Made by a program: the position numbers and the translations under genes. A stretch of DNA of 64,000 nt from Agarophyton chilense (Eukaryota; Rhodophyta; Florideophyceae; Gracilariales; Gracilariaceae): the NCBI GenBank assembly GCA_030374765.1, contig JARGXX010000006.1, forward strand, positions 744,001 to 808,000, read 5' to 3'. This document shows, one piece after another, positions 53,203 to 63,047 of this stretch. The notes under the pieces were generated by a model. The model was not told the DNA's origin and did no database searches. It worked only from the letters and a program-made list of their open reading frames with translations. Numbering within the stretch: position 1 is the stretch's first letter; each line of letters begins with the position of its first letter.

Positions 53203-56200
53203 TCAACAGTCCCCCATAGCCAAACCTTTTGTTTGGTTATTGTTTTCGATGGCGGAGATCAAATTGCGCTGTCTCCTTGTACCAGACTTCTTCGTTTCAT
53301 CAAAGTACTCTTGTAAAAGACCGGCTACGTCCTTGATGAGTGATTCCATAGTAACCCAGTCTGCCTCGTTCTGCGCAAACGCAGTCAAATTGACCAGTAG
53401 CTCTACCTGATTTTTGCGGCGTCTAATGTCTTCGAAGTCTTTGATCACCAGTAGCTCGTCTTGTTGATAAGATAAATGTTCTTTGATCTTTTGTGAAACT
53501 TCAAAAGCCTTGTTCTGGAAACGCTTGAGTCTTCTGCCGTGCACCAGTTCTTTATGAGAATTGAGGAGGTTTTCCACTTCGAAGATGAATTGGTCCTTGC
53601 AATCTGTTACCCGAAACGGTCCTTGCCACCGGAGACTCGTGTCCGACCTGATATGTTTCTGTAGAACGGCTTTCAATACGTAGTCGCCTTCTGTGAAGTC
53701 AATAGGCCTGACACCGGTCCGACGGTTGTGCGCCTCGATAGAAGATTTTCTTCGCTTCTGTGCACGTTCTGCGCAGGTGCGATGAATGCTGTCGAGGGCC
53801 GTCTGCAACTTCTCGTTTTCCAGGAGGGCCTTCGTTCGTTCGCTGTCGATGTCGCTGATAGTTGATACTTTTTCCTGACTTTGCAGAATTACGGAGAGTG
53901 GGGAGTCCTGTGGTAATCCAGTGAATACCGTTAGAAGGCATTTTTCATTAAGCTTCTTCAATGGAGCGCTGTTCAATGCTGCCTGGACTAGTGGCAAGAC
54001 ATTCGGCCAGGGAGATTGCGGTAGCTAGAACTCGGAGAGGATTGCTCGGGTGGCTCTCAGCAACTCGCGGCATACAACTTCGACCGAGCCATTGCTCCAC
54101 GGGCAGTAAGGAAGTGTCAAGTGGTGTTCTACCTTCACCTTCTGAGCCAAAAGTTTAACCAACTTGTTCTGTTCTTGAAATGGCTTCCTTGATCCGATAT
54201 CCACGACCTCGCCACTCCGAATGTTGCGAACCATTCCACTTATACCTCGGCAACGGTTTCAGCGTCCGCTTCTTCCGTGCTTCTGAACCACACAGATCCA
54301 GAAAGATCGTCCTTTACAATCAGAATGTATAACTTACCCTTTTCGCCCTTTTTGATGTAACAAAAGTCGAAATGGAGCAGTTCGTTCGGTTTGCTCGCGT
54401 GAAAAGTATGGCCGAGAGGCCTCGAGACGACTTTTCCAGGTTCAATTGCGAGGCAATGAAAACATGACCGTATAAAATCCTTAGTGTGGCTCCTAAGCTT
54501 CTTCCACCAGAAATGTGCTGTAACAGTTTCTGTCGTTGCGTCAGCTTCTCTTTGTTCCCCTCTCCCGGTGTGCGCTGCGATCAGGATCCGAAGTTGTAGC
54601 TTCGTGTCCTCGTCGGGTATCCATATCTGTCCCGTAGGCAATCGGAAAACTCCACCTGTCCGCTGCGCTCTCTTGGGAAATCAGTTACGGCTTTTCTGCT
54701 GGGATTCGATGATATCTTGCAGCGACGGCCAGTCATGCGCTTGGTTGACTCCGGGGTTGATTGGCGCCGTCATTAGTGCTCGTATTCGTCCCACGTTAGA
54801 CGGCTGCACAGTGTTATTCGTTTGGACAGCCTACCTGGTAAGCATGTCTGCTCACACGTTTCGCTCTCCCGCCACATGTTCGATGATGAATCGAAACCCG
54901 TTCAATTTCAAAGCCCAGCGGGTGAGCTTGTTGGCGGTGTGCCGCGCAATTCCAGGGTTACGGCCATATGGGTCGTAGATGTGGACGAGGTTCGCATGGT
55001 CGGTGTAAATTGACACGGTCCGTCCGACCGTCAAGTAATCCAGTCGGCACATCGACTTTACGATCGCGAATCCTTCCTTTTCTGGCACACTCCACCTTTC
55101 GGAAGAGCCAGTGAAGGCTCCGGAGAGAAAACACAATGGTTCGTGCGTTTGTTCGTTGATTTGTTTCTTCTGCTCCTGAACTGGTGACTGGGTTAGGATT
55201 GCCGCCCAATGAGTGTCCGAAGCGTCTATGAACAGACAAAGTCTGTAGCCTGGCGTGGGAAGTGCTAATTTCGTAGCAGATGCGAGATGCTGCTTGACAC
55301 GCTCGAAAGCTTCGGAGTGCGCGCAATTCCAGGAAAGCTTCACCCTTCTCAGGGCCTTCTTCGTCCGTTTTCCGGCTTTCTTGCATGCTTCTTCCAGAAG
55401 CTTATGGAGTGGCGCTACTACAAGAGCGTAGTCGGGTATAGATGTCCTCATACAGTTAGATGCGCAGAGTAGTTGTTGCAACTGGTCCCCAGTTTGTGGG
55501 GGCTTCATCGCCAACAAGACCTCAAAGTTCCTTGGGTCAAATTGGACTCCTTCGGATGAGATTATCCTGCCGCAGAACTTTACTTTCGTAGTGAAGAAAC
55601 AAGACTTCTTAGGGTTCACTTTGAAACCAGTTTCTGTGCAGACTTCGAGAAATACTGCGATTTCGGACAGAAGCTGTTCTTCATTTTCGGCGTGGATGAG
55701 AAAGTCGTCTAGTCATTGCAGCATGTGATTTACCTTTCCCTCGAACTTCTCCCTTGTCACGGATTGGAAGTGGTTTCCGGAGTCTGTGCCTCCCTGTAGA
55801 GTTCTGGTTGGCGAGTATATCTCTAACAGGGTCAGGATTGACATTATCTCTTGCGATAGTTTGTCCAAAGGAATTTGCCAATAGCTATGCGTAAAGTCGA
55901 TGTTCGCGAAACACTTGCTTCCTCCACAGTCCTGAAGAATTGACTCGAAGTGCGGCATCGCTGACTGGAGAGTCAATGTCTTCGAGTTTGTGCCGCGTAA
56001 GTCGACGGTGAAACGGAGCTTGTCAGTCCCGGGCTTCGGGACTGCGAGTGCGGGGCATGCCCATCGTGCCTGGTCATGCTTGTAAACCGCACCGATCTTC
56101 TCGAGTTCACGAATAGTGTGCTTGATGAAAACTCTCTGTGCGGTTGAGTATCGTCGTTGGGGAGAACGATATGGTTTGGCGTTCGGCGCAAGCTTGATGG

Positions 56201-56438
56201 AGGGAGGACGCACATTGGCAGAAGGATCTGGTCCTAACTTGAATCGAAAACAACTGCGGTGCTTGTCCAAGAGTTCTCGAAGCTTTCCAGTGCCTGCTTC
56301 AGATAGACCGTTCTTCTTGGCATCCTCGATTGCCGACTGTATCGCATTGTCGATGGACTCCGTGGAGCCAACTCCAAATCCTGCTTGCAAGCACTCGGGT
56401 GGCTCGATGGGATCTTCGTCTGTGTGCGTGTAACTCAC
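53203..56438 (-). pseudogene. gypsy-D pol: RT, RNase H, integrase
   Basis: RT: R-F-T-V-D-L-R-G-T-N near 56010, N-I-D-F-T-H-S-Y-W-Q near 55880 and L-D-D-F-L-I-H near 55700. RNase H: L-F-I-D-A-S-D-T-H-W near 55235 and I-Y-T-D-H-A-N near 55010. Integrase: H-T-G-R ... C-F-H-C zinc ligands near 54570-54450, H-F-D-F-C-Y for the first Asp near 54370, and a N-G-S-V-E-V Glu region near 54090. The C-terminus has G-P-F-R-V (53615) and a chromodomain-like end (L-L-V-N-L-T ... W, 53410-53330). A handful of breaks. Confidence 0.85.
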
Positions 56439-56474
56439 GCCTCGATATGTCGCTGAAGAGAGCCTACAGTATCC

Positions 56475-57911
56475 TCATTGCAGTTCTTTTTCTGATTTAC
56501 CGTCGATAAGAGACGCTACGCGGTGCAAATGCTCGTTGAAGTCGAAACCCATGGCTTTCAGCAATGGTCTGCCCAAAAGTACCTCAGGCATTTCGGAGTC
56601 TGCAATTAGGAACTGTACACCTCGGATGCGCACAGGGATTCCTGTATGAGGTAAAAGTATCGTTAGGTCTAGGTTGACAGGCCTTGACGCGATGACCGGT
56701 AATCTAGAGTCGTCCGACTTGATTGCGGTGTCCAGGGTCATGGGTTTCTCGAGTTGTTCTGGCGAGAGTTCAGGGTACTTCGCAGCGATGGTTTCGAAAA
56801 AATCAGATGATAAGGTAGAGTAGTCCGCACCTGAGTCTCCTAAGGCTACCGTTTCAATATCGTTTAAACGAATCTTGTACCTCCCTTCCTCTGCGTTCGG
56901 GGCAGGGTCGACCGAAGAGTGCAGTGAAGCATCCTTGGCGCTTCTTTTGTTCTTCCTCTTCTTGCCGAAATGCTGGTCGAGTAGCTCGTGCCTCTTCTCC
57001 TTCGAGGTGACAGGGCATCTGCTGATCGGATGTATTCCTGAACATTCTCCTCTGTTCAAACATGGATTGTCCCAATCATCGAAGTTGTTCTTCTCCATCG
57101 CGCCCTTTCCTTTGCTCGCGTTACCCACGTTGTTGGGCTTTTGTATGCGAAATCCCTTTCGAAGTTTCTTTTTCTCGGGTTCCTCCGATTTCGAGTTCTC
57201 ACTTGTTACTCCGGTGTCAGGAGCCTTTGAGTGCTTCCTTTTTAGCTTCAGAGTTGCGAGCTGTACGACGTGCACTTGAGCTGCAAGGTTAGCTATGAGA
57301 TTCGCAAAGAACTTCAAATATCCTTTCTGCTCCTTTTTCCAAAGTCACATCTGGTCCATTACGAGTTGTCTCAGCTCAGGTGGTTCCAGTTTCGGCCCGA
57401 GTTTCAAGACCAGTTCCTTGCATTGGTCCTTGTCGTTTATGATGCTTGAAGCATTGTACTCATCCAGTGCGGCGATGATTTCTAAAACAAAATTCTCCGC
57501 TGCTCCAAAAGCTCTTGGCATCACTTTGTAACGAACTCTGGATATTGCTTCCTCCACGCGGTCGCTGAGATCTCGGATAGTTGACGAAAGGCGACTGTCG
57601 AACAAGTTCTGAACGGCTTCGTCCGTGGCGTCTTCTGATGATGGTGCCCCTTCGATGCGTCCCGACATACACAGACTGTGCAGTACTCTAGGCTCCATGC
57701 ATTGCCTGATGGATGCGGCCTTGATCCTCTGATTCGGTGCGCGTCCAGCATTGATGTCGTTTACAAGTTCGGTGTACGCGGCAATGTTTACTTCAAATTG
57801 AATAAGATCTGGTTGAGTCACGCCAGCCAGAATCGGGGGCTGAATAGTGTTCACGATTCCGTACGACGACATAGTGCTCCTGCGTGGTCCTGGTACTCTT
57901 TGACGTCTCAA
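56475..57911 (-). pseudogene. gypsy-D gag and protease region
   Basis: Gag: about 180 residues with predicted helices (from M-S-S-Y-G-I-V, 57872). The next part is basic (Lys/Glu-rich) and has a Cys/His cluster near 57060-57020 (C-L-N-R-G-E-C ... H-P-I-S-R-C) that could act as a knuckle. Protease: L-G-D-S-G-A-D-Y-S near 56845, a canonical D-S-G core. Gag would form the capsid; protease would cleave the polyprotein. One or two breaks. Confidence 0.75.
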
Positions 57912-57927
57912 AGCGCTTTGTTGATCA

Positions 57928-58122
57928 AGAAGGGTACGGGAGTCTACGCGCCGCGCTATCGTGCGGGAAAGAGAATAGGCACAAAGACCTTGGAAGTTCG
58001 TCCAAGGATGCCTCCGGACTCGATATCTTCAATCGGGTCCGGGCTTTGATAATGCCACGGTCGGGCAGATGCCTAAAGAGGGTCCTGCCTCTGTGGGCTG
58101 CTATAACCCAACTGCTTTGTGT
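57928..58122 (-). repeat. 5' LTR of gypsy-D (edges approximate)
   Basis: Partner of 52920-53115. On the minus strand the Gag ATG (57872, or a start slightly upstream) follows within about 60 bp. A 12-bp palindrome, CAAAGCGCTTTG, lies just downstream. Confidence 0.8.
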
Positions 58123-59031
58123 GGAGCAAAACCCGGCGACGGGAAGTGCTCTCAAGGTGTTCCAAGCCTTGCTCCCTGGGGGAGGCAGACTCAGAGACAG
58201 AGCCCTTCGTTCCACCCGTAGTGTGGGGTGTAACTCCCACGGGGGATTCCGGCAGTACCGACGGAGGTGAAGGGTAGAAACCGTTGGATCGGGAATGGGT
58301 ATGGGTATCCCAAAGAATGGGGGAAAATCCGGCGAAGAGGAAAAACGGGGCGAGGGTCGGGCACTAACAGGCACCGGACCCGAGAACCAGAAAAGGGGCG
58401 AAACAACAAAAGAAACCCAATACAGGGGCGAAAACCTGTCCTCGAAAGGAAACACAAAAAGAACGCAACAAGTAAGCAGAACCCCCACGGGGTATCGTGC
58501 ACGCAGGTCGTCTGAGCGGTCCCAAGGGGGTGGTTGCACGGATCCCAAACGTGGGCACTCTCCAAGTGGAGTCGTGTCCCTACGCAGGCGTTGCTAACCA
58601 GAGCCCGTTCCGGGTTGTAAGGCCGAAACGATGGCGACGAAGAACCTCTAAAGGTATCGAAGACCAACCTTGGTTTTCATTTACTCTGAGCTCGGACTGT
58701 CAGATCTCGCCTCCCTAAGTAGGGCCCACTAAATAAACTCTACAGTAGTGCACACCTGCTCAGGTCCATACACGTGGAGATCCCACTGCCAGGGCCCAAA
58801 AGTCCAACGTTCTACAAATATCCGAAAATCGGTGCCAAAATTAAGCCACGTGTATCACGGGGCCAATCCAACCATGGGCCATCCTAATTTTCCCTTATAG
58901 GCGAAATATAACCAGAAAACAGTGCCACCTCAGCACACCTTAGAAAGGATCATAATCATAACCCTCGGAGGGTTCAATCCTCATCCTATGAGTTGCATCT
59001 TCAAGTATCCCCTGACTGGGCGTTGCTCTAC
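58123..59031 (-). repeat. Probable 3' LTR of gypsy-E
   Basis: On the minus strand a purine tract with seven G (about 59032-59045) is followed by TGTAGAGCAACG, a TG start. About 900 bp then lead to the gypsy-D LTR. A CTATAAGGG TATA-like site lies near 58895-58903 (minus strand). The 5' LTR is outside the window, so the inner end is inferred. Gypsy-D seems to be inserted at or near its far end. Confidence 0.6.
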
Positions 59032-59111
59032 ATCCCCCCCTCCTTAAGACGAGGAAGAACATTCCGAGCCACGGGTGTCTAACTTTCCGATCACTATACA
59101 TACTTCTCCCA

Positions 59112-60968
59112 ATGGGGTCCTTCACCACTTCTGAGGATCGCCACAAAACCGGCACATCGGTACAACTTTCTTCTACTCCTCCGACTTTCGGCGATACGCA
59201 ACTTCTCGCAGCAGCGGTTTCGACTAGCCCTCTCAAGGGAATGAACCCATACGTCATCAATTCACTCTCGGGGCCATCGGCCTCCGCGCCGGCGGACAAG
59301 GAAGCTCCCCAGCAGGGTGGATATTTCTCCGGTTTGGATGCGGCTCCGTCAGGTACCGAACCTTCCGCCTCGGCGGGCAACCGACATCCTCAGGAGGATT
59401 TGAACATCACCGCGGTGGCGTGGAACTCCGCTCATGCGATGCCCTTGGTAGCAAACTCTAGAGGTTGGATCTCAAACGAATCCTTTCGAAGGTGGAGTCC
59501 CCTTACCGATCCCGTGATATATTCCCGCGCTCCGTGGTTCCATCCGACAGCAGTTCGCGACGATGAGCTCATCGACTCCTACGTGGAGGACGGCTTATTG
59601 CCGGGTGGCCTACCTGTTGAGGTTGTACGTTCTCCCGATTGGAGGGCGCGGGTAGCCATAGAGCCTCAGTATCTATACCGCAGTCGCGGGGAGTCCCTGG
59701 ACAAGGCGCGCGCAGCGAAGGCGGCTCTGGCCTACCAGCGATTGGAGAGGTCACGCTTTGACCATCTGGTTCCCCCGGAGTACGGGTTCGATGTCGCCTA
59801 TTACCGCACGTACGGTGAGGCCTCCTACGGGGAGAGCCTGGCAGCCTTTCCCGAAGCCGAGTTCCGCGGACCGGGTTTTCCTCTCCGAGAAGATATGCTC
59901 CAATGGAGTCGTCCCATCCTTCGGGCTGAATTCAGGTACCTTCAGCGGCAATTTACCCAGTATGGGTTCGATCGACGCGTGCGCTTCGAGCGCCGCTCGC
60001 GCTCCCGTTTCGGGTTTCTTGTCCCGTATCCTCACGTGGAACTGGAGCGTATCCGTAACACGGCGAAGGTTGGGCGATTCGTGCCCCTTCCAGCTTGGTG
60101 GAGTAAGGTCGAGGTCCCCCGAGGGTGCTTTGCTGAACTGCCCCCATGTATCTACTATATCGGGTCTCGTTTGATGCACGACCCGAACTCGGGATACTGG
60201 GCCCTCGTTGCAGCCGAGTGGGCAGCCTGCGTAGCGCCGCACCTCCTCTGGGATGCTCATGACCATTTCCCTATGTGGTATATTCCTCCGATGCTACGGA
60301 CCATCATGCGTCAGATCGACCTTGTCCCAGCGTCGGGTTGGGCCAGCAACGTGCAGGACCTGTATCCAATCCTGGACGTGATCGACAACACCGAATGGGA
60401 TCGAGTTCCAGTGGCAAATCAGCCCGCAGGGGATGGATCCGCGCGAGACAAGTCTCCTGGCCGGTACGATCCGGGCTCCGGTAACTGGGTCTATTACAAT
60501 CCCTTCGAAGGGATTCGCATCAGCGCGGCGCAAGCACGGGCGCTGATTGACTCGCCTCGACCGATGCCGGTGGGACACCCGACGGGGTTCATTTATACCG
60601 ACGATTACGAGTACGAGCCTCCAGTAGACCTGGACGATCCAGCGTTGGATAACGACGTGCCAGCTCCTAGTGGAGTACTCCCTGTGGAGCCATCTACACC
60701 CTTCCAACCAGTGGGAACGACCTCAGCTGCGGCGGCGAATGCATCCGGCGGCGGTTCATCTGCTCCCCCCGGGTGGGGTGTGAACACCCTTGCGCGGGCG
60801 CCGGTTGCCACTCTGCAAACGAATAGTGTGCGACAAGGCCTCGTGAACGCAGGCATTCCGAATCCCCCGGGTATGACGGATGTGAGCCAGATGTTGGCTT
60901 TCGCCTCGGCGTACCATCAGGGTCAGAATCCCAACGGTGGGGCGGGTCCCTCCTCGGGCTTTCCGTAG
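59112..60968 (+). CDS. Opposite-strand gene of gypsy-E, unknown function
   Basis: An open frame of 618 codons on the strand opposite to pol, between the chromodomain end and the 3' LTR. I do not recognise the family. Residues 1-95 are Ser/Ala/Gly/Pro-rich; 95-440 are charged and aromatic and look globular (many Arg, Trp, Tyr; W-F-H-P, W-W-S-K, M-W-Y-I-P-P); 440-618 are acidic then Pro/Ala/Gly-rich. No zinc knuckle, signal peptide or membrane helix is visible. A decayed relative lies in the same place in gypsy-A, which argues that the frame is real. Antisense ORFs between pol and the 3' LTR are known in the plant Tat/Ogre/Grande gypsy lineages. Alternatively it might be a displaced Gag; the Gag side of this element cannot be seen here. 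Confidence 0.75.
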   Translation: MGSFTTSEDRHKTGTSVQLSSTPPTFGDTQLLAAAVSTSPLKGMNPYVINSLSGPSASAPADKEAPQQGGYFSGLDAAPSGTEPSASAGNRHPQEDLNITAVAWNSAHAMPLVANSRGWISNESFRRWSPLTDPVIYSRAPWFHPTAVRDDELIDSYVEDGLLPGGLPVEVVRSPDWRARVAIEPQYLYRSRGESLDKARAAKAALAYQRLERSRFDHLVPPEYGFDVAYYRTYGEASYGESLAAFPEAEFRGPGFPLREDMLQWSRPILRAEFRYLQRQFTQYGFDRRVRFERRSRSRFGFLVPYPHVELERIRNTAKVGRFVPLPAWWSKVEVPRGCFAELPPCIYYIGSRLMHDPNSGYWALVAAEWAACVAPHLLWDAHDHFPMWYIPPMLRTIMRQIDLVPASGWASNVQDLYPILDVIDNTEWDRVPVANQPAGDGSARDKSPGRYDPGSGNWVYYNPFEGIRISAAQARALIDSPRPMPVGHPTGFIYTDDYEYEPPVDLDDPALDNDVPAPSGVLPVEPSTPFQPVGTTSAAAANASGGGSSAPPGWGVNTLARAPVATLQTNSVRQGLVNAGIPNPPGMTDVSQMLAFASAYHQGQNPNGGAGPSSGFP

Positions 60969-61019
60969 TTCCGCCTTTGGGCAATTGTGGAGTCCATAGC
61001 TTGGCGACAATGGTAAACT

Positions 61020-61175
61020 TCTGATATTTGCATAACTTCCTTTCTTTTTCCTTCCTAGGATCTTAACTTCTACTTCTCTTCTTCTTCATCGTCTTCCCTT
61101 CCTAGGGTCCAATCTTCTTCTTAATCTTCTTCTCCACTTCGTGGGTCTTCTTTTCCTTTTTCATTATAAACTGTC
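61020..61175 (-). repeat. Long polypurine tract (minus strand) between pol and the opposite-strand gene
   Basis: About 150 bp are nearly all pyrimidine on the plus strand (CTTCTTCTT and TTCCTTCCTAGG units), so nearly all purine in the sense of pol. The unit CTTCCTAGGRTC occurs twice (61052, 61100). It lies just after the stop of the plus-strand gene. A second priming tract or a shared 3' end region are possible roles. Confidence 0.6.
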
Positions 61176-61337
61176 CCGATAACCGGTGTTGTGTTCCCCG
61201 GTTAACGGCGCTAGGCCGAGGGCCAGTAGACCTTCCCTCTCAATACGTGTTCTTCGGGATACTCTCCTCAATTCCTCTTCAGAGGTCCAACATCTTCCTC
61301 ACTTCGAGGTTGCATCCACACCAGTTCCCGTGGTGGC

Positions 61338-61628
61338 TTACCCGACTTGGGCACGATCCAGACTTGGAGGCAAGGTTACCCGAACGCGTCGGTGATAGGA
61401 TAAAACCTTAGACCTCGGAAGGTGCTCAATGGGTTCCACTGTATCCTCATCAGGCGAGAATCCGTACCATCGGACTTGGTAGCGAACTTCTCCCTCGGGG
61501 GTGTAGATGTGACGCACGATGCGATCGATAACGAATTCCGGCGGGTACACTTTTCCCTGTTCGGGCTGCTCTTCCATCTTGGAACGCTCAAGTTCCCTTG
61601 AGGGTGTTAACGTAGGGTCTAGACACAC
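61338..61628 (-). CDS. gypsy-E chromodomain segment of pol
   Basis: Residues about 28-85 form a clear chromodomain: a Y-P-P-E-F-V-I-D-R-I-V-R strand, V-R-Y-Q-V-R-W-Y-G-F, then D-T-V-E-P-I-E-H-L. In chromoviruses this part sits at the integrase C-terminus and guides integration to marked chromatin. It lies about 0.6 kb beyond the end of the preceding integrase frame. Whether it is joined to it by splicing or read-through cannot be told from the sequence. Confidence 0.75.
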   Translation of the reverse strand: MCLDPTLTPSRELERSKMEEQPEQGKVYPPEFVIDRIVRHIYTPEGEVRYQVRWYGFSPDEDTVEPIEHLPRSKVLSYHRRVRVTLPPSLDRAQVG

Positions 61629-61900
61629 CCCGGTGGGTTCTTTTCCATGTTGCGAGCGGGTCTCAGCACTTTGTCCAAACGGCGCCGGGTGGCCTGTGGG
61701 CTACGTTGTATCTTCCGTTTACGGAGTCAAAACGGCCCAGTTTTAGGTTGTTCTTAAAGCTGAGATCTTCCCGACAACAACGGTGTTCTTAGATTCCGTG
61801 ACGGTTGAGAAACCGCGACGCGGTAGCGTCTCCAATCTCAGGGGGGGTAAGACTTCAACGTCAACCCGAGCTACGGGGACGAAGGTTGCTCTGGTGCAAC

Positions 61901-62045
61901 GCGCCGTGCGACGGTTGGTCGTCAGAGCCTTTTTATTGGCTCGGTGAGGCGGGTTGCGCGGCGGTTGGTCGTCAGAGCCTTTTGATCGGCTCGGTTAGGC
62001 GGGTTGCGCGACGGTTGGTCGTCAGAGCCTTTTGATTGGCTCGGT
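61901..62045. repeat. Tandem repeat, period 50 bp, 2.9 copies
   Basis: Units at 61901-61950, 61951-62000 and 62001-62045 share ACGGTTGGTCGTCAGAGCCT and TTGGCTCGGT with few mismatches. The repeat lies between the integrase C-terminus and the chromodomain segment of gypsy-E. Confidence 0.85.
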
Positions 62046-62210
62046 GCCATTCGACGTGGGCCACATAAATGCGCGGGCGCCGGTTGCCACTCCGCAAGCG
62101 GATATGAGGTGGCGCTTTAGGCACGCGCTAGCACTCTTTTGAGCTGTCCCCGACGGGTCTCACTCATTTCTTTCCCATTCCTGAGGGTTCCAGTGTCTCC
62201 ATAGGAGTTC

Positions 62211-63047
62211 CTATTCCCATTCCATAACGAAGAGCCAAATTTGGTCAACCTCGTCGTCGAGATCTTCCCCGTGCGGGTCCGCTGACACAGCTCGTTCCCG
62301 AGAAAGCGGGGTTTGAGTGTGCGACACCTCCGTGTCTCTTCCGCGGCGGCAGGTGATCGTCGGCTCTGTAGGCGTTCCGGGTGCGGAGTTCTCCACACGA
62401 CTCTCCCTAGGCGGGGTTTCGTCATCTTTTCTGACGTCGTGCTCGGCTGGGTCGGCGGTGATGTCGCTACCCATACGCTGGGGTTGTGACTTCTCTGTCG
62501 CCGGCTCGGTCGGGCTCGCCGTCTCACTGTGAGAACTAGATTCCCTGTTAGGGCGACTGGCCGACGCCGAAACATCGTCCTGCGAAGGAACTAAGTCCTC
62601 CTCCCCCTCCTTAGGCGGAGAGCCAGGAGGCTTGACTACCTCCGGTGGGGGAGTAACTCTGTAAGAGTTCGTTGGCTGGGCCCTTGAGGGAGCGGGCCCA
62701 GGTTCGGGAGTATCCGAAGTTTCCGGTAGGTCGGTTAAACCACGTTCCAGGTGCGGAAGTATAACGGGGCGGGTGTTCGAATCTCCGCCTGACGGGTTAA
62801 CTTCCGGTGAATCATCCCCTGTGGAGGGCGTTGGTGCCGACACCACTTCCACATTTGGGTTGGGCGCTCGTGTGATGCGGTCCCTGGAGATCCGTTCGTG
62901 GCGGTTAGCGATATCCAATACCACCGTGTCCGGGTCTACAGAAACCACCCGATAGGGTCCGTTCACAATTGGCGAAAGCTTGTGCCTACGTTCCTTTTCA
63001 GGATTGTAGTATTCCTTTCGAAGGAAGACGAAGTCGTCGGGCTCCAC
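62211..63047 (-). CDS. gypsy-E integrase C-terminal region
   Basis: It begins with a small SH3-like part ending in the GPY motif (N-G-P-Y-R-V-V near 62955), then about 200 residues rich in Pro, Ser, Thr and Glu (disordered linker). The family uses this region for DNA binding and multimer contacts. It directly follows the integrase core at 63048. Confidence 0.75.
   Translation of the reverse strand: MEPDDFVFLRKEYYNPEKERRHKLSPIVNGPYRVVSVDPDTVVLDIANRHERISRDRITRAPNPNVEVVSAPTPSTGDDSPEVNPSGGDSNTRPVILPHLERGLTDLPETSDTPEPGPAPSRAQPTNSYRVTPPPEVVKPPGSPPKEGEEDLVPSQDDVSASASRPNRESSSHSETASPTEPATEKSQPQRMGSDITADPAEHDVRKDDETPPRESRVENSAPGTPTEPTITCRRGRDTEVSHTQTPLSRERAVSADPHGEDLDDEVDQIWLFVMEWE

Larger units (their letters stand above)
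52920..58122 (-). mobile_element. gypsy-D: Ty3/gypsy element with LTRs
   Basis: A 5.2 kb minus-strand element bounded by related repeats (52920-53115 and 57928-58122). Parts in order: Gag (57911-57345), Gag end and protease (57317-56475), RT (56438-55713), RT/RNase H (55619-54852), integrase (54641-54025) and integrase C-terminus (53997-53203). The coding frames are long and collinear with only a handful of breaks, and the LTRs differ by a few percent, so it is moderately young. I could not fix the target duplication. Confidence 0.88.

Noticed and set aside
54484-54978. A 164-codon plus-strand frame rich in Cys and Ser
   Set aside because: It lies opposite the gypsy-D integrase and RNase H and has no recognisable domain.
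57925-58548. A 207-codon minus-strand frame with many Pro, Phe and Arg
   Set aside because: It spans the gypsy-D LTR and the presumed gypsy-E LTR; composition looks like GC-rich non-coding DNA.
59751-60266. A 171-codon minus-strand frame inside the opposite-strand gene of gypsy-E
   Set aside because: The plus-strand frame is far longer and has a decayed relative in gypsy-A; the minus frame is its shadow.
61901-62045. Regularly spaced repeats as a possible CRISPR array
   Set aside because: The units are contiguous with no unique spacers, and the window is eukaryotic; it is an ordinary tandem repeat.
62317-62532. Short plus-strand hydrophobic frame that could look like a membrane protein
   Set aside because: It is the complement of the Pro/Ser/Glu-rich integrase linker.
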